A stretch of 64,000 nucleotides of DNA from Austropuccinia psidii (Eukaryota > Basidiomycota > Pucciniomycetes > Pucciniales > Sphaerophragmiaceae), in contig JALGQZ010000018.1 of assembly GCA_023105745.1 (NCBI GenBank), positions 23,431,132 to 23,495,131 of the forward strand, read 5' to 3'. Shown in pieces: positions 51,201-63,631 of this stretch. The notes under the pieces are model-generated. The model saw nothing but the letters and a program-made list of their open reading frames with translations. It did not search any database and was not told the origin of the DNA. Within the stretch, counting starts at the first letter, position 1, and each line of letters opens with the position of its first letter. A program made the position numbers and the translations under genes.

Positions 51201-54200
51201 TCAACTTTAATCATAAAAGAAAGAAAAAGGAAGGTATATAATTTCTTTCAAAGTACATCTTTTCATGATGAAAAAAAATTAAATTTTATGGTATATTTCT
51301 CATGATATTTAAATGTTCAGAAATCCCAAAGTCCCCAAAGATGTTATCATTGATGATAAACATCTTCAAAAGCTAAGGGGTTTTTATTTTGATATTATTG
51401 ATTTACAGGCTCCCCTAGCCTGAGAGAAAATTCTCATTCAAAGTGTAACATATATGTAAAAATCTATGAGAAAATCTCCAGAGGTTGAATTTTGGGTAAA
51501 TGAAGTGATAAAACTTGATAAAAAATCTTTTAACAAAGGGAATATAAAAATAAGTCTGTTCATCATATATTGTTGAATTATTAAGCTTTGAAAAGCCTTA
51601 CCAAGCACTGATATTGAGTCAGATCAATTGAGAATTTGTGGCTTGCATATGTGGCGTGAATTTCTTCCAAAAATTCTATTTATAAATTCAGTTTCTTTCC
51701 TATGTCCACCATGAACCCAATATAGCTCCCATGTCAAATTCCAAATGAAACACCTGCTGTAAGGTGTAGCCACTTTTCTTATGGTGAGTATCATGATCTC
51801 TGCTTCAAACATAAATTTGATAAATTGAAAAATATCACAAAAATTAATATTACAGCTTCAAATCTGCTGACAAGGAAAATTATTTTCCATTTCCCAAAGT
51901 TAATGGTTTGGCCCTTTTTCAAAAGGGCTCCTCATTAATGAAAGAGTTAACATAAATGTCGTTTTTTAACTCTCATTATAAGTGGGGTAAATCATAGGTT
52001 GAAAAGCAAAAACATATATTTCATGAAATATAAATATTCTTCCTGATCATACTCACAAAATATTATGTGTAACTAGTTTCTGAGAGCTGTTATTTTTTTT
52101 AAAATACTCATACTTTATATTAAAATCTCAATTAAAAAGGGATTATATAATTAATTAATTCTTTGGTCCAATGAGAAAAGAATATTTATATGAATGAGAT
52201 ACGAGACCTTACCAGGCCAATATTAAAAGAGGCAAAAAATATATTTCTAATCACAATAGTCCCAAAAGAAGAAATAGTAAATACAATGAACTTGATATAA
52301 AGATAAAAATTAAAATGAAATTTCAGTGGAATAATTGAGAAAATAGTTATCTCAATTCCTTTAATCAAAGGGAATATCTGAATTAATGTTATGAGAATTT
52401 CAGAAAAAATTCTGTTTCTTCATTATATAGTTTCAAGATTTCTAATTATTAGATATCCACATTTGATAGATCATGAAATGGAAGTACTTAAAACCGAAAT
52501 TTGTAATAATATTTTATATAAAAGCTATATCTTTTAAGTTGATCTCATAATTATAAGAGGCTAAAAATTTAAATATTCTGCTCAAAATTTTCTTTGGTGT
52601 CTTGAAATACTGATAAGTTTCAAAATAAGATTCAATTTATTTGAAAAATAAGCAAAATGAGTGCTTTTTTTATTTATTACAAAGTATAACTTTTCTATGC
52701 TAATAATTAAAATTTCTGATGTTAGACATATTCTCCTAGAAAACCTTCTAACTTGGTATTCTAATTACAGATATCCAATAGTTTAAGCCTATTTCAATTA
52801 GTTTTTTTAATAATTACATAAAATTAATAGTTTTTTCGCCATGGATTTGATGTATCAATTTTATTTAAGCACGCATGTTCTTTATATTGATTATTTCTGG
52901 AAGTATTTAGAGTGACTAAGCAGAAAGATTATTCTTAATCCTCAACATTTAAACGTTTTGAAGAAAATTTTCAAATTAATTCATAAAATAATTCCTCATT
53001 TACCAACCCCAACTCTCTACCTTCCACCTATATTTAATATGCTTCAGATTTCTCATTAACATCATATATTGAGAAAAAGACTTATCAATAAGGCTCCATT
53101 CCGATGAAAAACTTTAGTGAACTGAAACCGAATTTCAACCCTTATTATTCAAATATAAATTAAACTTGTTATTTGTATGTAGGGAACTGGATATATGAAT
53201 TCAATTGATGGAAAAACTCATACTGATAAGATTCTTTCTTTTATTAAATTTATCCCTTAATGTATTTCACCCATTAGAATCCTTAAGATTTGTAAAAATT
53301 TCAATCAGGTTAGTCATCAGCTATTCAAATCTTCAAAACTTCAAGACCTAAACTATGCTATGGTAAAATAATGCAAATATGCAAAAAGTTCTTTAGCTGA
53401 AGATTTTTATGCCTTTTTTTCTTCTTATCTCCCACCATATCATATAAGACTTATTATCTTTCTCTTCAATGGTTAACCCTTGAATTTCTTCATGGTTCAT
53501 TTTTTTTATTTGATATATCACATACCAGAATGAAGGATTATTTTTACTCATTCAAAGAAAAACTATCAACTATGTTTTATTTTAACTCTCTTAATATTGA
53601 AATTGATTAAATATTCCCCCATTTTACTTGATTATTCTGGTAATTCTTGGGTTTATGCACCATTATGATATAAATGACCCAGCCATATTTTAAATCTCAA
53701 TTATATAAATCATGTTGAGGTAGCTAATGACATGGTATTATCTAGGTTAATGATGGTTTCTTCATAAAAAAACATAAAATCTCATTTTTATGAATGCAAA
53801 TTAGTTTATGAAAATATTTTAATATAATTCTGATATACAAAATTATGGTTTTTTTTTTCATAAAAAAATATTAAAATCTAATTTGAAGTTTTTTCAATGT
53901 AATCCTTTTTTTGAAAACCTGATCTTAAATTGTTCCTAATTACAAGAAAAAAAATTAAGATATTTGTAATAAGTCAATATTCATATCAGTAATATCAATA
54001 GTAAAAGTCATTAATAACAATTTGAAATGATTTTTGAAAAATAAATCCATTAATTATTTTCTGTGGATAAATAAGAAAAGATCAATAAATTTATCTCAAT
54101 GCTACTTCCGTATATTTGTTTTTCATTTTTACTTATCATTATTCCATTTTCTTATCAATATTTCAAATTTCGAATAATAAAACTAATTACTTCAAATAAT

Positions 54201-54339
54201 TACAATTCAATTATCATCATTATTCTTATTGAAATATCTGACTGATTCAATATTGATATTGATTCAAAAATTTCATTGAAATATTTTTGAAAAAACATAT
54301 CGTCATAAAAGTTTTGTAGATAGTGTAATAGTGTGTACA
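42240..54339. other. AT-rich gene desert
   Basis: Over 12 kb I find no coding sequence, RNA gene or transposon terminus that I can support. All long open frames are under 90 codons and of chance-like composition. CG dinucleotides are very rare. Twin hairpins at 48756-48838 are the only clear structure. Confidence 0.5.
48756..48838. repeat. Two adjacent perfect hairpins sharing an ACAGTA/TACTGT motif
   Basis: The first is TACAGTACA (48756-48764) and TGTACTGTA (48770-48778), with a 5-nt loop. The second is TACAGTAGCAGG (48805-48816) and CCTGCTACTGTA (48827-48838), with a 10-nt loop. Both stems carry the same TACTGTA motif, and TGTAGCA also follows the first stem. The density of related palindromes in 83 bp is far above chance for this DNA. 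Confidence 0.85.
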
Positions 54340-54530
54340 GCAACTACTATTAGGATGAGCTATCCCTTCTCAAAGGCCTCAGTCGCAAGTCATGTGGAGG
54401 GCAACAATCAAATGCAGCTAAGCGAAAAAACCACTTCTAGGCACCAAATGGCTACTTGATGGAAGCCAAAGCGGCCCACATGGCAATTGATGCCAGAGGT
54501 GGGAGGCAGAGCTAAACCATCGGGACCGCT
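54340..54530 (-). other. G+C-rich flank beyond the 3' end of the left tRNA-Glu
   Basis: About 190 bp directly beyond the tRNA 3' end (minus strand) are much richer in G+C than the desert. No T4 run, the usual Pol III stop, occurs until a TTTTTT about 110 nt downstream. Weak landmarks (TCTGCCTC, then CAATTG, then GGGCCGCT) recall those beyond the right tRNA, as if both were diverged bodies of one tRNA-headed repeat. Confidence 0.35.
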
Positions 54531-54611
54531 TCCGAGTACGGGAATCGAACCCGTCTCTACCGCGCCCTCAGAGATGAAAGGCGGTCATACTAGCCGATAT
54601 ACTAACTCGGA
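54531..54611 (-). tRNA. tRNA-Glu (anticodon TTC) with putative 10-nt intron, left copy
   Basis: The 81 nt fold as a cloverleaf. The acceptor stem is TCCGAGT/ACTCGGA, the D arm lies around TCGGCTA, and the anticodon stem is ACCGC/GCGGT. The loop is CTTTCA-C, giving anticodon TTC, and the T arm is ACGGG-TTCGATT-CCCGT. Ten bases, TCTCTGAGGG, sit between positions 37 and 38, the canonical nuclear tRNA intron site. The Pol III B box GGTTCGATTCC is perfect and the A box TAGTATATCGG is good. There is no nearby T-run terminator downstream. Confidence 0.85.
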
Positions 54612-55605
54612 TTATGGTAACTGACCGGGTGCTCCGAATTCGTCGCCGCACACCCCCGCTCCCTTTTTGTCCCCCAATGGCGCCGCTGTTGTATGTGGCG
54701 CGCCGCCTCATTTGCAGAAGTCAATGCATGAGACTTGCTTGATTGGTGTTTGAGAAATTGGGATCTTGGGGCTAATATGAGATCATGACAACAAGAATAA
54801 GGATTTTACTCTAAGTCATAAATTGCCACTGAATGAGGCCAGGTATTGTACAAGAGCTTATGGAAGCTAAAATTTTGACGAGAAAAAGCTACTACGGATT
54901 CTGACGCAAAACAAAGAAATAAGATATGTCAAATATATTCCTATTTGACCATCTTTTCAATCCGGATGAAATTCATATTATGGTGAACAAAGGTCAATAA
55001 GTTTTAGCTTTCAAATAACTTTAGTCGATAAATAAACAAATAAAATTAAAATATTGGTTTGTGGGTTTTTATTTTTGTGGTTTGTCAGTTTGATTGAGAG
55101 AGCAATAGATTTGCAAAAAAACACTTCTTTGGTTACTGCACTCAAAGCCAACTCAATACTGATCATGGTTTATAGTATCGTAGTGATTTGTATGACTTAT
55201 ATAGTTTAATTTTTTTTGTAATATTGTAATATTTGGAATAAAAAATTAGATTAATGGTCAAAAAATAAATAAATTAAACTTAAAATTGAGAAAGGTTTAT
55301 CTAAACATTTATCAAAACATAAGTCAAGAAATTAAGCTATAGTGCAAGTCTTTTTAAGTCATCTGGAGGTCTTGAGTGAGACAGAGAGCTGGAAATTTAT
55401 GACTTGGAGTAAAATCCTTATTCTTGTTGTCATGATCTCATATTAGCCCCAAGATCCCAATTTCTCAAACACCAATCAAGCAAGTCTCATGCATTGACTT
55501 CTGCAAATGAGGCGGCGCGCCACACACAACAGCGGCGCCATTGGGAGACAAAAAGGGAGCGGGGTGTGCGGCGACGAATTCGGAGCACCCGGTCAGTCAT
55601 CATAA

Positions 55606-55686
55606 TCCGAGTTAGTATATCGGCTAGTATGACCGCCTTTCATCTCTAAGGGCGCGGTAGAGACGGGTTCGATTCCCGTACTCGGA
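55606..55686 (+). tRNA. tRNA-Glu (anticodon TTC) with putative 10-nt intron, right copy
   Basis: It is identical to the left copy except for one base in the putative intron (TCTCTAAGGG). All stems, the TTC anticodon and both Pol III boxes are intact. It points away from the left copy, with 994 bp between the two 5' ends. Downstream DNA (AAAAATTGTCCC on) lacks a T4 run, so ordinary Pol III termination right after the tRNA is not expected. Confidence 0.85.
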
Positions 55687-55890
55687 AAAATTGTCCCTTC
55701 TTCCGTCTGCCTCTCCCTTAATTGTGATAGTTGGGGCGCTGGACTGTTTGACGCCTGTGTCCACATCAGCCGTACCAAGCCCGCTTTACCTCGTCCTTTG
55801 GCCCTCACGCATTCTTCCAAGTTTGCTGTGGAGTGCTTATGCCACATGTTCAGACTTTGCTTGTGCAAGAATACCATTTTGAAGAATTGT
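55687..55890 (+). other. G+C-rich flank beyond the 3' end of the right tRNA-Glu
   Basis: About 200 bp of G+C-rich DNA end near 55890, where the AT-rich desert resumes. Open frames across this stretch on both strands (about 60-95 codons) also run through the tRNA or lack any family resemblance, so I do not call a protein. It may be the body of a tRNA-headed SINE-like unit. Confidence 0.35.
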
Positions 55891-58800
55891 GTTGATCATT
55901 ATTGAAAGGATCTAAATAAATTAATATTAACATTATCATACCCTTCCTCAATAAGCTGGATTATAGGGACAAAATATTGGAGCAAAATAACTTATTAAAA
56001 AAACCACTATTGATAGGATTTCACATTAAATAAATAAAAAACGCTTGAGACTTTATAGCTTGAGAGTTCCCATCGAGATTAGATGTGAGAATCCGGAATA
56101 AATATCTTTGAAGCTCATTTATAAGAGATGGAACCTAAATTATCTCTGTGTTTTTATTCAATGATATATGAAATATAAAAAACAAACCCATTCATTTTAA
56201 TCAGTTTCTTTAGTCTTGATAATACAGCTACTTTTTCTGGGGTGTATTTGGAATTTATAAAAAAAATATTCCTTTCATAATTCATTGAATATTCTTCTCT
56301 TTTTAATATCAAATCTGAAAGTAAAATCCTAGTTTCATAATTAATTTCAATGAATAAGGATTATATAAAATAAAATATGAAAACTTAGTTCCATTTGTGT
56401 TACTGTGATTTGAAAAGATCTGCCAATGATCGGTATAGTTAATTTTTGAATATTTACTTTTGAGATTAAGCTTTGAATTTGAATAATTCAAGGAGGGTAT
56501 GAGGTATAATAATCAATATCAAATAAGATAATTATGAATAGAGGGTTATATTTTTTTGAGCTATAGTTAGTGTATACATTATAATCATTGTTTATTCGGG
56601 AAATTAATATTACTGATTGTAATCCATGGGAATTTCCTTAAGGATCTTTATTAGGTTTATGTGCAAGTTACACCTCAATGAATGACCCCATGCCCATAAA
56701 TAATGTATACAATTATAATGTAATAAGGTAAGTATAATATTACCTGTATCTATTTAATAATAATATAATATTAGTAAAAAGTGAAAGTTATTAATATAGA
56801 TCAAAATAAATTGATTAGAAAGGCCTCTGTTTTTATTAGGATATAATATCATGAAGGGAGAAAGATACATATGTAAACACAGTAATAGAAAAAATTTCAG
56901 CGGAGAATATTCTGGAAAAATGTAACCATAGATAGCTATTTCAAGAAACATAATTATATCTCACTGTTGATAACTCTAAAGCCTTTATATTGTGACAATA
57001 TATCATATAGGAATAAGGAAGCTAGAAAACTCACAACAAGAGATTTAACCCTTTGTCTGTAAAAATTTAGTTTATTTAAGGTTTAAGGAACCAATATTTC
57101 AAGACGTAGTTAAATAAGGGAAGAGTGAACTAATTTATATTTATTGGTAAAATATATTAAGAATGCAAAGATTCTCATCCTTCCTCAATATTTGAATATT
57201 AGCTTACACAGTAAAGAGCCATACAAAGCTTTATTGCTATTTGGCAAGGAAAATAAAAAATGGACAAGTTAAAAAATGTAGTTATATCACTTCAATAACA
57301 ATAGAGGGAGTTATTAATATTTTTTTATCAGGGGAGACTATAGTAAAATTAGTAAATATGACTTCAAAGACATATAATATATTTTAAAGGGGCTCTATAT
57401 GTGTTTCAAATTATTTGAGGCAGAACAGACCTTTCTAGCTGAAATGAAATGGGTAAAATTATTCAAATAATGGTATATATTCTAGTCTTTATGCTAGAAA
57501 GGGATATGTTATCCCAAAATAAACCCCAAATAGTCAATGATAGACTTTTAATTGTCAATTTTTCCTTTTAAGCTCATCTTAAATAAATGAATAAAGATAT
57601 ACCTTTACTCAATCAAGAGAAAAAATGTGGATGAAAGGAAGTCTCCAAACTATGGGCTATCAAGCTTTGGGATTAATAAAAATACCTGACAATTGGATAA
57701 ATCTTCATTACAAAAGCTTCATGTGGGAGAAAATTATATAAAACACCAATACTTGCATTGTTGAATTTTATTATAATAATAAATTAAAGTATTTGGAAAT
57801 GAAAGGAGACATACTAGAAAAAATCCTTGTGAGCTTGTAATTTCTTCTCTATGAAATTGAAAAAAGTCTCGGAAGATGATCTAAAAAAACTGATAGCTCC
57901 ATTAATGAGAATTTTTGAATTTAACATAACTCAAAATTTGAAAATGCAGAGCTTTCTAAGGGATTTTGGGCTTTAATTTCTTTTAAAGAAAATTTGGAAA
58001 TGATGCATTATAACAATGAGTACTTCTATATTTCAAAATTTTGGGAGCTCGCATCTCTGAGGAATATTTAACATTCCCAAATAACTCATAAATTCCTCAC
58101 TAAAAAGTTATTTTTAAATGTAATTTTAAATCAAAAAAATTGGATTATTTTAAAAATAATTAAACACTTGATTATCATTGCAAAATTGGACCCTAAACAC
58201 AATTTTACCTTGGGTTACACCATAGGGTATTCAGCCCAAAAAATCTCTGTTTGTCCCTCAGAGGCCAAATAATACATTTTAGGTAATTCAAAGAATTTTC
58301 TATAACTTTTCAATTTTGAATAAGCTTCAATAAAGCTAAATTAGCTTAAAGCTACAATTCTTATAAGTTAACTTACAAAACTTTTCTTCAAGTTGGGGTG
58401 TGGTGTTTAGCTTTGAAGCCAGCCTTGTGATTACCATAAAGGCGGTGAATCTTGCATGCTTATATAAAAACTAGTGAAAAAGAATATTTATTTGAATAAA
58501 TAAAAATAAGGCTAAAACAGACATAATAGGGGGGAAAAGGTGCCAGGTTACACCACATTTTAAATCTGAAGAGACTAGCCTTGGAGTTTGGAAATCCTTA
58601 ATTGAATTTGTGCTGTTAATTTGAGGTAATTATTAGTTTTTAAATTGGATGGGGGATTAATTTCTCTTAATAAAATAATAATATAGTATTAATTCGGCTT
58701 CATTAACTTTAATTTAAGCTTAAATCTTAAAAAACTTGAAATAGTAAGAATTTAAAGTAAAAAACCAAATTTGTTCTATGATTAATTATTTGTTCATTTT

Positions 58801-61800
58801 ATTATCTATTTTTGAAAATATTGCTCAAATTGAGTTTGAACTTCTAAAATTATTCCTCCCAAAAGATTTCCCCAGTAAACAAAAAAAATTAAGGGATTTT
58901 ACTTATGGTTAAATATACTAAAACTTATCCAAATCTTGAAATAATATTAATATTACCTCATAAGTAAAGCTTTCTTTTACTTATTAATACCCCTAAAAAT
59001 TAATTTGGGGCTTTGGTAAAAAAAACCTAAGCTCTTACATTTTTTTATCAATTTTTTGCCAAGAGCACACAATTTTATGGTCAAACATCAAAAAAGTTTT
59101 TTTTTTAAAAAAAATCCACCAACTAATTATAGGAATATTATTTGTATTTATCCAATGTCTTTTTTGTTCTGTGATTGAAAAGCCACCACAGAAAAAGAAA
59201 AAAGAAGAAATAAATACAAATAATATCCCCAAGCTTAGCTGGAGGATTTTCTTAAAAACCATTTTTTGATTTTTGACCATAAAATGATGCACTTTTGGCC
59301 AAAAATTGGTAAGAATATTTCATATGTTACATTTTTTTACCAAGATGCTTATTTGGGTCTACAAAAGCACTTAGTATATTCAAGAATGTCATAGTAATCT
59401 ATGATCAAATAGAATTTGAGGTCATTAAAGATGAAATTGAAAAGGTTTCTTAATTCTGAAAATTAAGGAAAATTCTTGAGCTTATAATAAAATGCAAATT
59501 CAATCATTTCACAATTTTTTTTAATTATTATGAGCTTACTTTCTGGAGCCTCCAATACTTTCAAAAAATGAATGAACACTATTTCACACTAAAATTTGAT
59601 TCATCAAAGCTTTAAAGCCTGTATTGGCCCCATAATCCCCGAGAATAGCAATTATGAAGTTGTGAGAAGACTTAAATTTCTTTTGAAAAAGTTTTTTGAA
59701 TACAGTTCATATAATATTGGAATGATTATGGCAGTTAAAATTAATAATGGTATCATGTTTTACCTTGAGTACTTTTTTTGGTATAAAAAGACCCTCCAAT
59801 TACACCAAAATTCTCATGATTCAGCCAGCTTCAAATAAAACAGAATCGATTAAATAATAATTTTTATATATCGCTTCCATCTAAATTTAAATAAAAAATA
59901 CTTAAAATCTTTATTCTCAAAAAGAAAAGTTTATTATTAACACATAAATCAAATTGAATCATTTTAATCTGTTTCTAATTCAAAAAAAACACTCTTATTG
60001 ATATTTCTGAAGGTCTCACCTATAATTAACCTTTGAAATACAATTTTTGGAAATATTTCTCCATTTATATTGATCTTTTATAAAATTTTGTGTATTTATT
60101 ATTATTATTAATCTTGAATTACTATTATTTATAATATTTCAGTTCCTCATCAATAAATAGCTTATTTCAACAAAGAAATTACTTCTAGTAGATTAAAGTT
60201 ACCATAATTTTTTTTCTATTGGTAATAAATAATTATTATTTGTGTTTGATATTATTATCATTGATATGTATTTATTTATCATCTTATATAGATATATTCA
60301 CTTATAATGATTGTATTTTCATAAAGTTATCTTATGCTAAAATGTCATCAATTACTAATAAGTATAGATATTTAGAGTGGCTCTTTTCTCAAAGGAAATA
60401 AGAGAAATGTTATTATGATTAAATTAAGATACATTGAACTATTTAGTGTCATACTAAAAAATTAAATAAATAGAGGGGATTAATTGGAAATATTAATCTC
60501 TTTTTTATTCATTAAGGTTTTTTGACTAAGAATATAGATATAGAGGGAAGAGTATCTCAATGAATGAGGAAAAAGGGATTCCACTTAAAATCTGTGGCTA
60601 TTTATAAGGCTGAATTTTTTATGTGATATAGTAAAGAGTAATATGAAAAAAAGGAAGTTTTGAAGCAATATATATTAAAAAATGGATTTGAAAATTTGGT
60701 TTAAATTCCAAAATCCAAAAATTTTATTTATGCATGGTTTTAAAGCATATTATGATTCTGGCCAGAATTATAAAGAAACTTTTCCACATGAAGGTATAAT
60801 TAACTTTTGAAAAGAATTTATTTTTGAGCCAATTTGTATTTCATTATTAGATATATGTAATGGATATAGAATTAATTATGTAATATCAAGATAAAACCTT
60901 TTTAGTGCCACACAATTCTAACCTTAATTAGTTTTGATATAGATATGCAGTTTATTAAAATATTTCTTAAATAGACTAAGAAAATCATGGTCATTATGTA
61001 AGAAGAATTCAAAGTTGTTTTATTAATCAAAAAGAGAGTAATGATTATAGAATGAAGTATAAAGCTGTATTTTATGTCTCTAAAACCTTGATTTCAATCT
61101 TCTAATATGGACTGGAGTATTAATATTTAAGATAGTGAGACAATGATCAGGATATAATTCAATTTTTGCATTTAATTTACAATTTAAAGAATTTATTTAT
61201 AAAAAACTCAAAAAAATTTCATAAACTATGTTATTCTACAAATAGTTTTCAAAATTAGGGCAATTCTTTTTCTTTTAAGTTTTAAAAACGTAATTAGTGC
61301 TTCCAATATTTGATAATTGAGATTAAATATTAAGATTTTTTTTAAAAAGAAGCTATAACTGATCTAATTCAGTTATTTTAGTGAGTTAAGTAAAGCAAAG
61401 AAAAAAAATAATTATTGGTAAAGATTTTATAGAATAAATGAAAAGAATATGTGTAAAATATAAATGATTGATTCCTACACGAAGAGGATTGTAAAAGTAT
61501 TGTTTTTTAAATCTCTTGGTGTAATTGAAAATTGCTATAGTTTAATCTATCTATTAATAAATGTAATTCTTTCTTCGTAAATTAAAACATAAGTTTTATC
61601 TCAAAGGATCTCCTTAGCCAGGCATTCATTACATGAAAAAGATTTTTCTCTAAAGTATCATCCAAAATCTATTTTCTTAAAACACATTACTCCAAATTGA
61701 TATAATTATATTAATAATAAATCAATAATTTCTTTTAGAGATTACCAACTGACAGATAATTTCAAGCCAATATCAATTATTTTAAATTGAATAGAAATTT

Positions 61801-63352
61801 ATGAGCTTTTGGATAATTAAATTGGGCTAGTTTTCAAAACTTTTAAGTGCTTATTTTGCCACAAATTTCTGGCCAAAACACATAATAGTTTCCATTTTTT
61901 AGAAAAAATCACCTTTGCACAAATTTGACAAATTTTACTCCAGAGAAAACAAAATTCTTAAGTTGGGCCCACTGAACCAGGCCAATTTTTTTACATTTTT
62001 TGTTGTCACAAAGTCAGTGAATTTTGGAATATGTTTCAAAATAATTTCTTGGGAAAAAATTAGTAATTTTTTTACTTATGAGCTTTTTTTGTTTTAAGAA
62101 TACCCCGTCATTTGAAGACTCCCTCAAATGCTTTTCAGAATTTTTGGAGGGGATTTAGTGGTTGGATACCTGGGGCCCACATAGGGATTTTTTACAGCCA
62201 CCTAGTTTTACCTTTCAATTGAGTTCTTGATAGGTTTTTCTGCCTATAATTGGGTTCGGAGAATTCAGGAAATTACAATTTAGAACAATTTCAAAGGCTA
62301 AGATTTGGTAATTTTTGGCTCAAATTTTCATCCAAATGTCATGGACACTTCAAAGCTCTGTTTTTAAGGGGATGATGTGTCATAATTTATTTAATAGCAT
62401 AAGAAAAGTGGAAAATAAGATTTAGTGAGTTTTCAAAAGCCAAAGATAATGTAGTTAAGATCATATAAAAGAAGGTATCAAAAAACATAACAGGAACACT
62501 TATCATAGTAAAACTCTCAAGCTGTTTGTGGATTCTGTGAAGGTTCAGGGAGGTCTTATAAATGAAAAAGGGCTCTTGTGGTAATTATTATACTAAACCA
62601 GATCTAGTAGTAAAAGGTAAACCTCCAGATGAGGAATAAACTTTGGGATTGGCAGTTCCTGAAACATAACTATATCCAAGGGGATAAAGTGAGAAATATT
62701 ATTTAAAAAAAGAATGAAAATTGGAGGATTGAAATGAAGAAAAAATTGGAATTATTGGATAAATGAAGAAAAGGATACTAATATACGATGAATGTTGGAA
62801 GTTCAATCACCCATGTTCAGCACTAAAGTCCACTTACTCTTTAGGGCTCGGCCCCCACCTTTATATAACCGAATGCCGTTCAGATATTTTTGAGGTGATA
62901 AAAAGGAATTATTCATTGATTAATAATGATAAAAATTTGTTTTAATTTATCCATAAATCTCGCCCCTGAGAGATTTAAATTTTTCTCCCTAATTTTAAAC
63001 AAATACATTGTCCATCACCTTGTACATTGAGGAATTCCAAAATATACTTCAAAATAGATTACAAAAGCTCTTCTTGATCAGGCACCTGGAAAGGAAGAAA
63101 TGAAGAATCTTTATCAAAATTTCTAATAGGAATTCACATAAAAAATATGTATTATATTCTTAATTTAATGATAAGTGGTTTGTTAATTCTTACAGCTCAT
63201 ATCAAGTTTTTCTAAATATTTAATGATGGTATCAGGACTTTGTAGAATTCTTGAAATGTTCCTTGTTCGCGCCAATAATTGAGACCTTCAGGGCTTGTAA
63301 TAGTTGTTTCTGTGGTTGATGGTGGCTTGAAAAGCTGAAGGTAAAGAATAAT
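55891..63352. other. AT-rich non-coding DNA
   Basis: No gene, RNA or transposon end was recognised. A slightly less AT-rich patch at 61.9-62.9 kb contains short open frames (for example 62763-62945, +) without a recognisable family. Confidence 0.5.
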
Positions 63353-63631
63353 CTAAATTTTCAGATGAATATTAATATATACCAGTGACCCGGGAGGTAT
63401 ACTACTTAGTTTATTGAACTCTTGATTTCTGGGAACTGGTATTTTGTGATAAGGTTCTTCCTCTTCCTTCAAAAACTTTCTCAATGATTTAGAATTACGA
63501 TGGATCACTGTTATTGTTATTTCTTTCCCAGAGGGTCCACCTCTTTTTAATTTGTTCAAAAGGGCTTTTAATAATTTTAAAATATATAAATTATTAATAG
63601 GGTGGTTGATGGTTGGTAGGATATTTTTCAT
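63353..63631 (-). CDS. Coding-like fragment, unrecognised
   Basis: A minus-strand open frame of 92 codons contains KRGGPSGKEITITVIHRNSK, a run of acidic residues (KEEEEPYHK) and NKLSSIPPGSLVYINIH. Composition and lower AT content make it more protein-like than other frames nearby. Upstream on the minus strand, another frame reads LIGDDVLQRLVAEVTQISQF, suggesting an earlier piece of the same protein in a different frame. It could be a retroelement gag remnant or a decayed gene. I do not recognise a family. Confidence 0.25.
   Translation of the reverse strand: MKNILPTINHPINNLYILKLLKALLNKLKRGGPSGKEITITVIHRNSKSLRKFLKEEEEPYHKIPVPRNQEFNKLSSIPPGSLVYINIHLKI

Larger units (their letters stand above)
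54531..55686. repeat. Large inverted repeat with tRNA-Glu at both outer ends
   Basis: The left arm, 54531-54824 (294 bp), and the right arm, 55394-55686 (293 bp), are reverse complements with six substitutions and one single-base gap, about 98% identity. The spacer of 569 bp (54825-55393) is AT-rich and has no gene. Each arm consists of an 81-bp tRNA-Glu on its outside, a CpG-dense stretch (GGCGCGCC and GGCGCC sites) and an AT-richer inner part. Outside the arms similarity stops exactly at the tRNA 3' ends. The high identity shows a recent duplication or gene conversion. Confidence 0.9.

Noticed and set aside
55593..55882. Open frames on both strands overlapping the right tRNA-Glu
   Set aside because: They run through or abut the tRNA and G+C-rich flank, where stop codons are rare by composition; no family resemblance.
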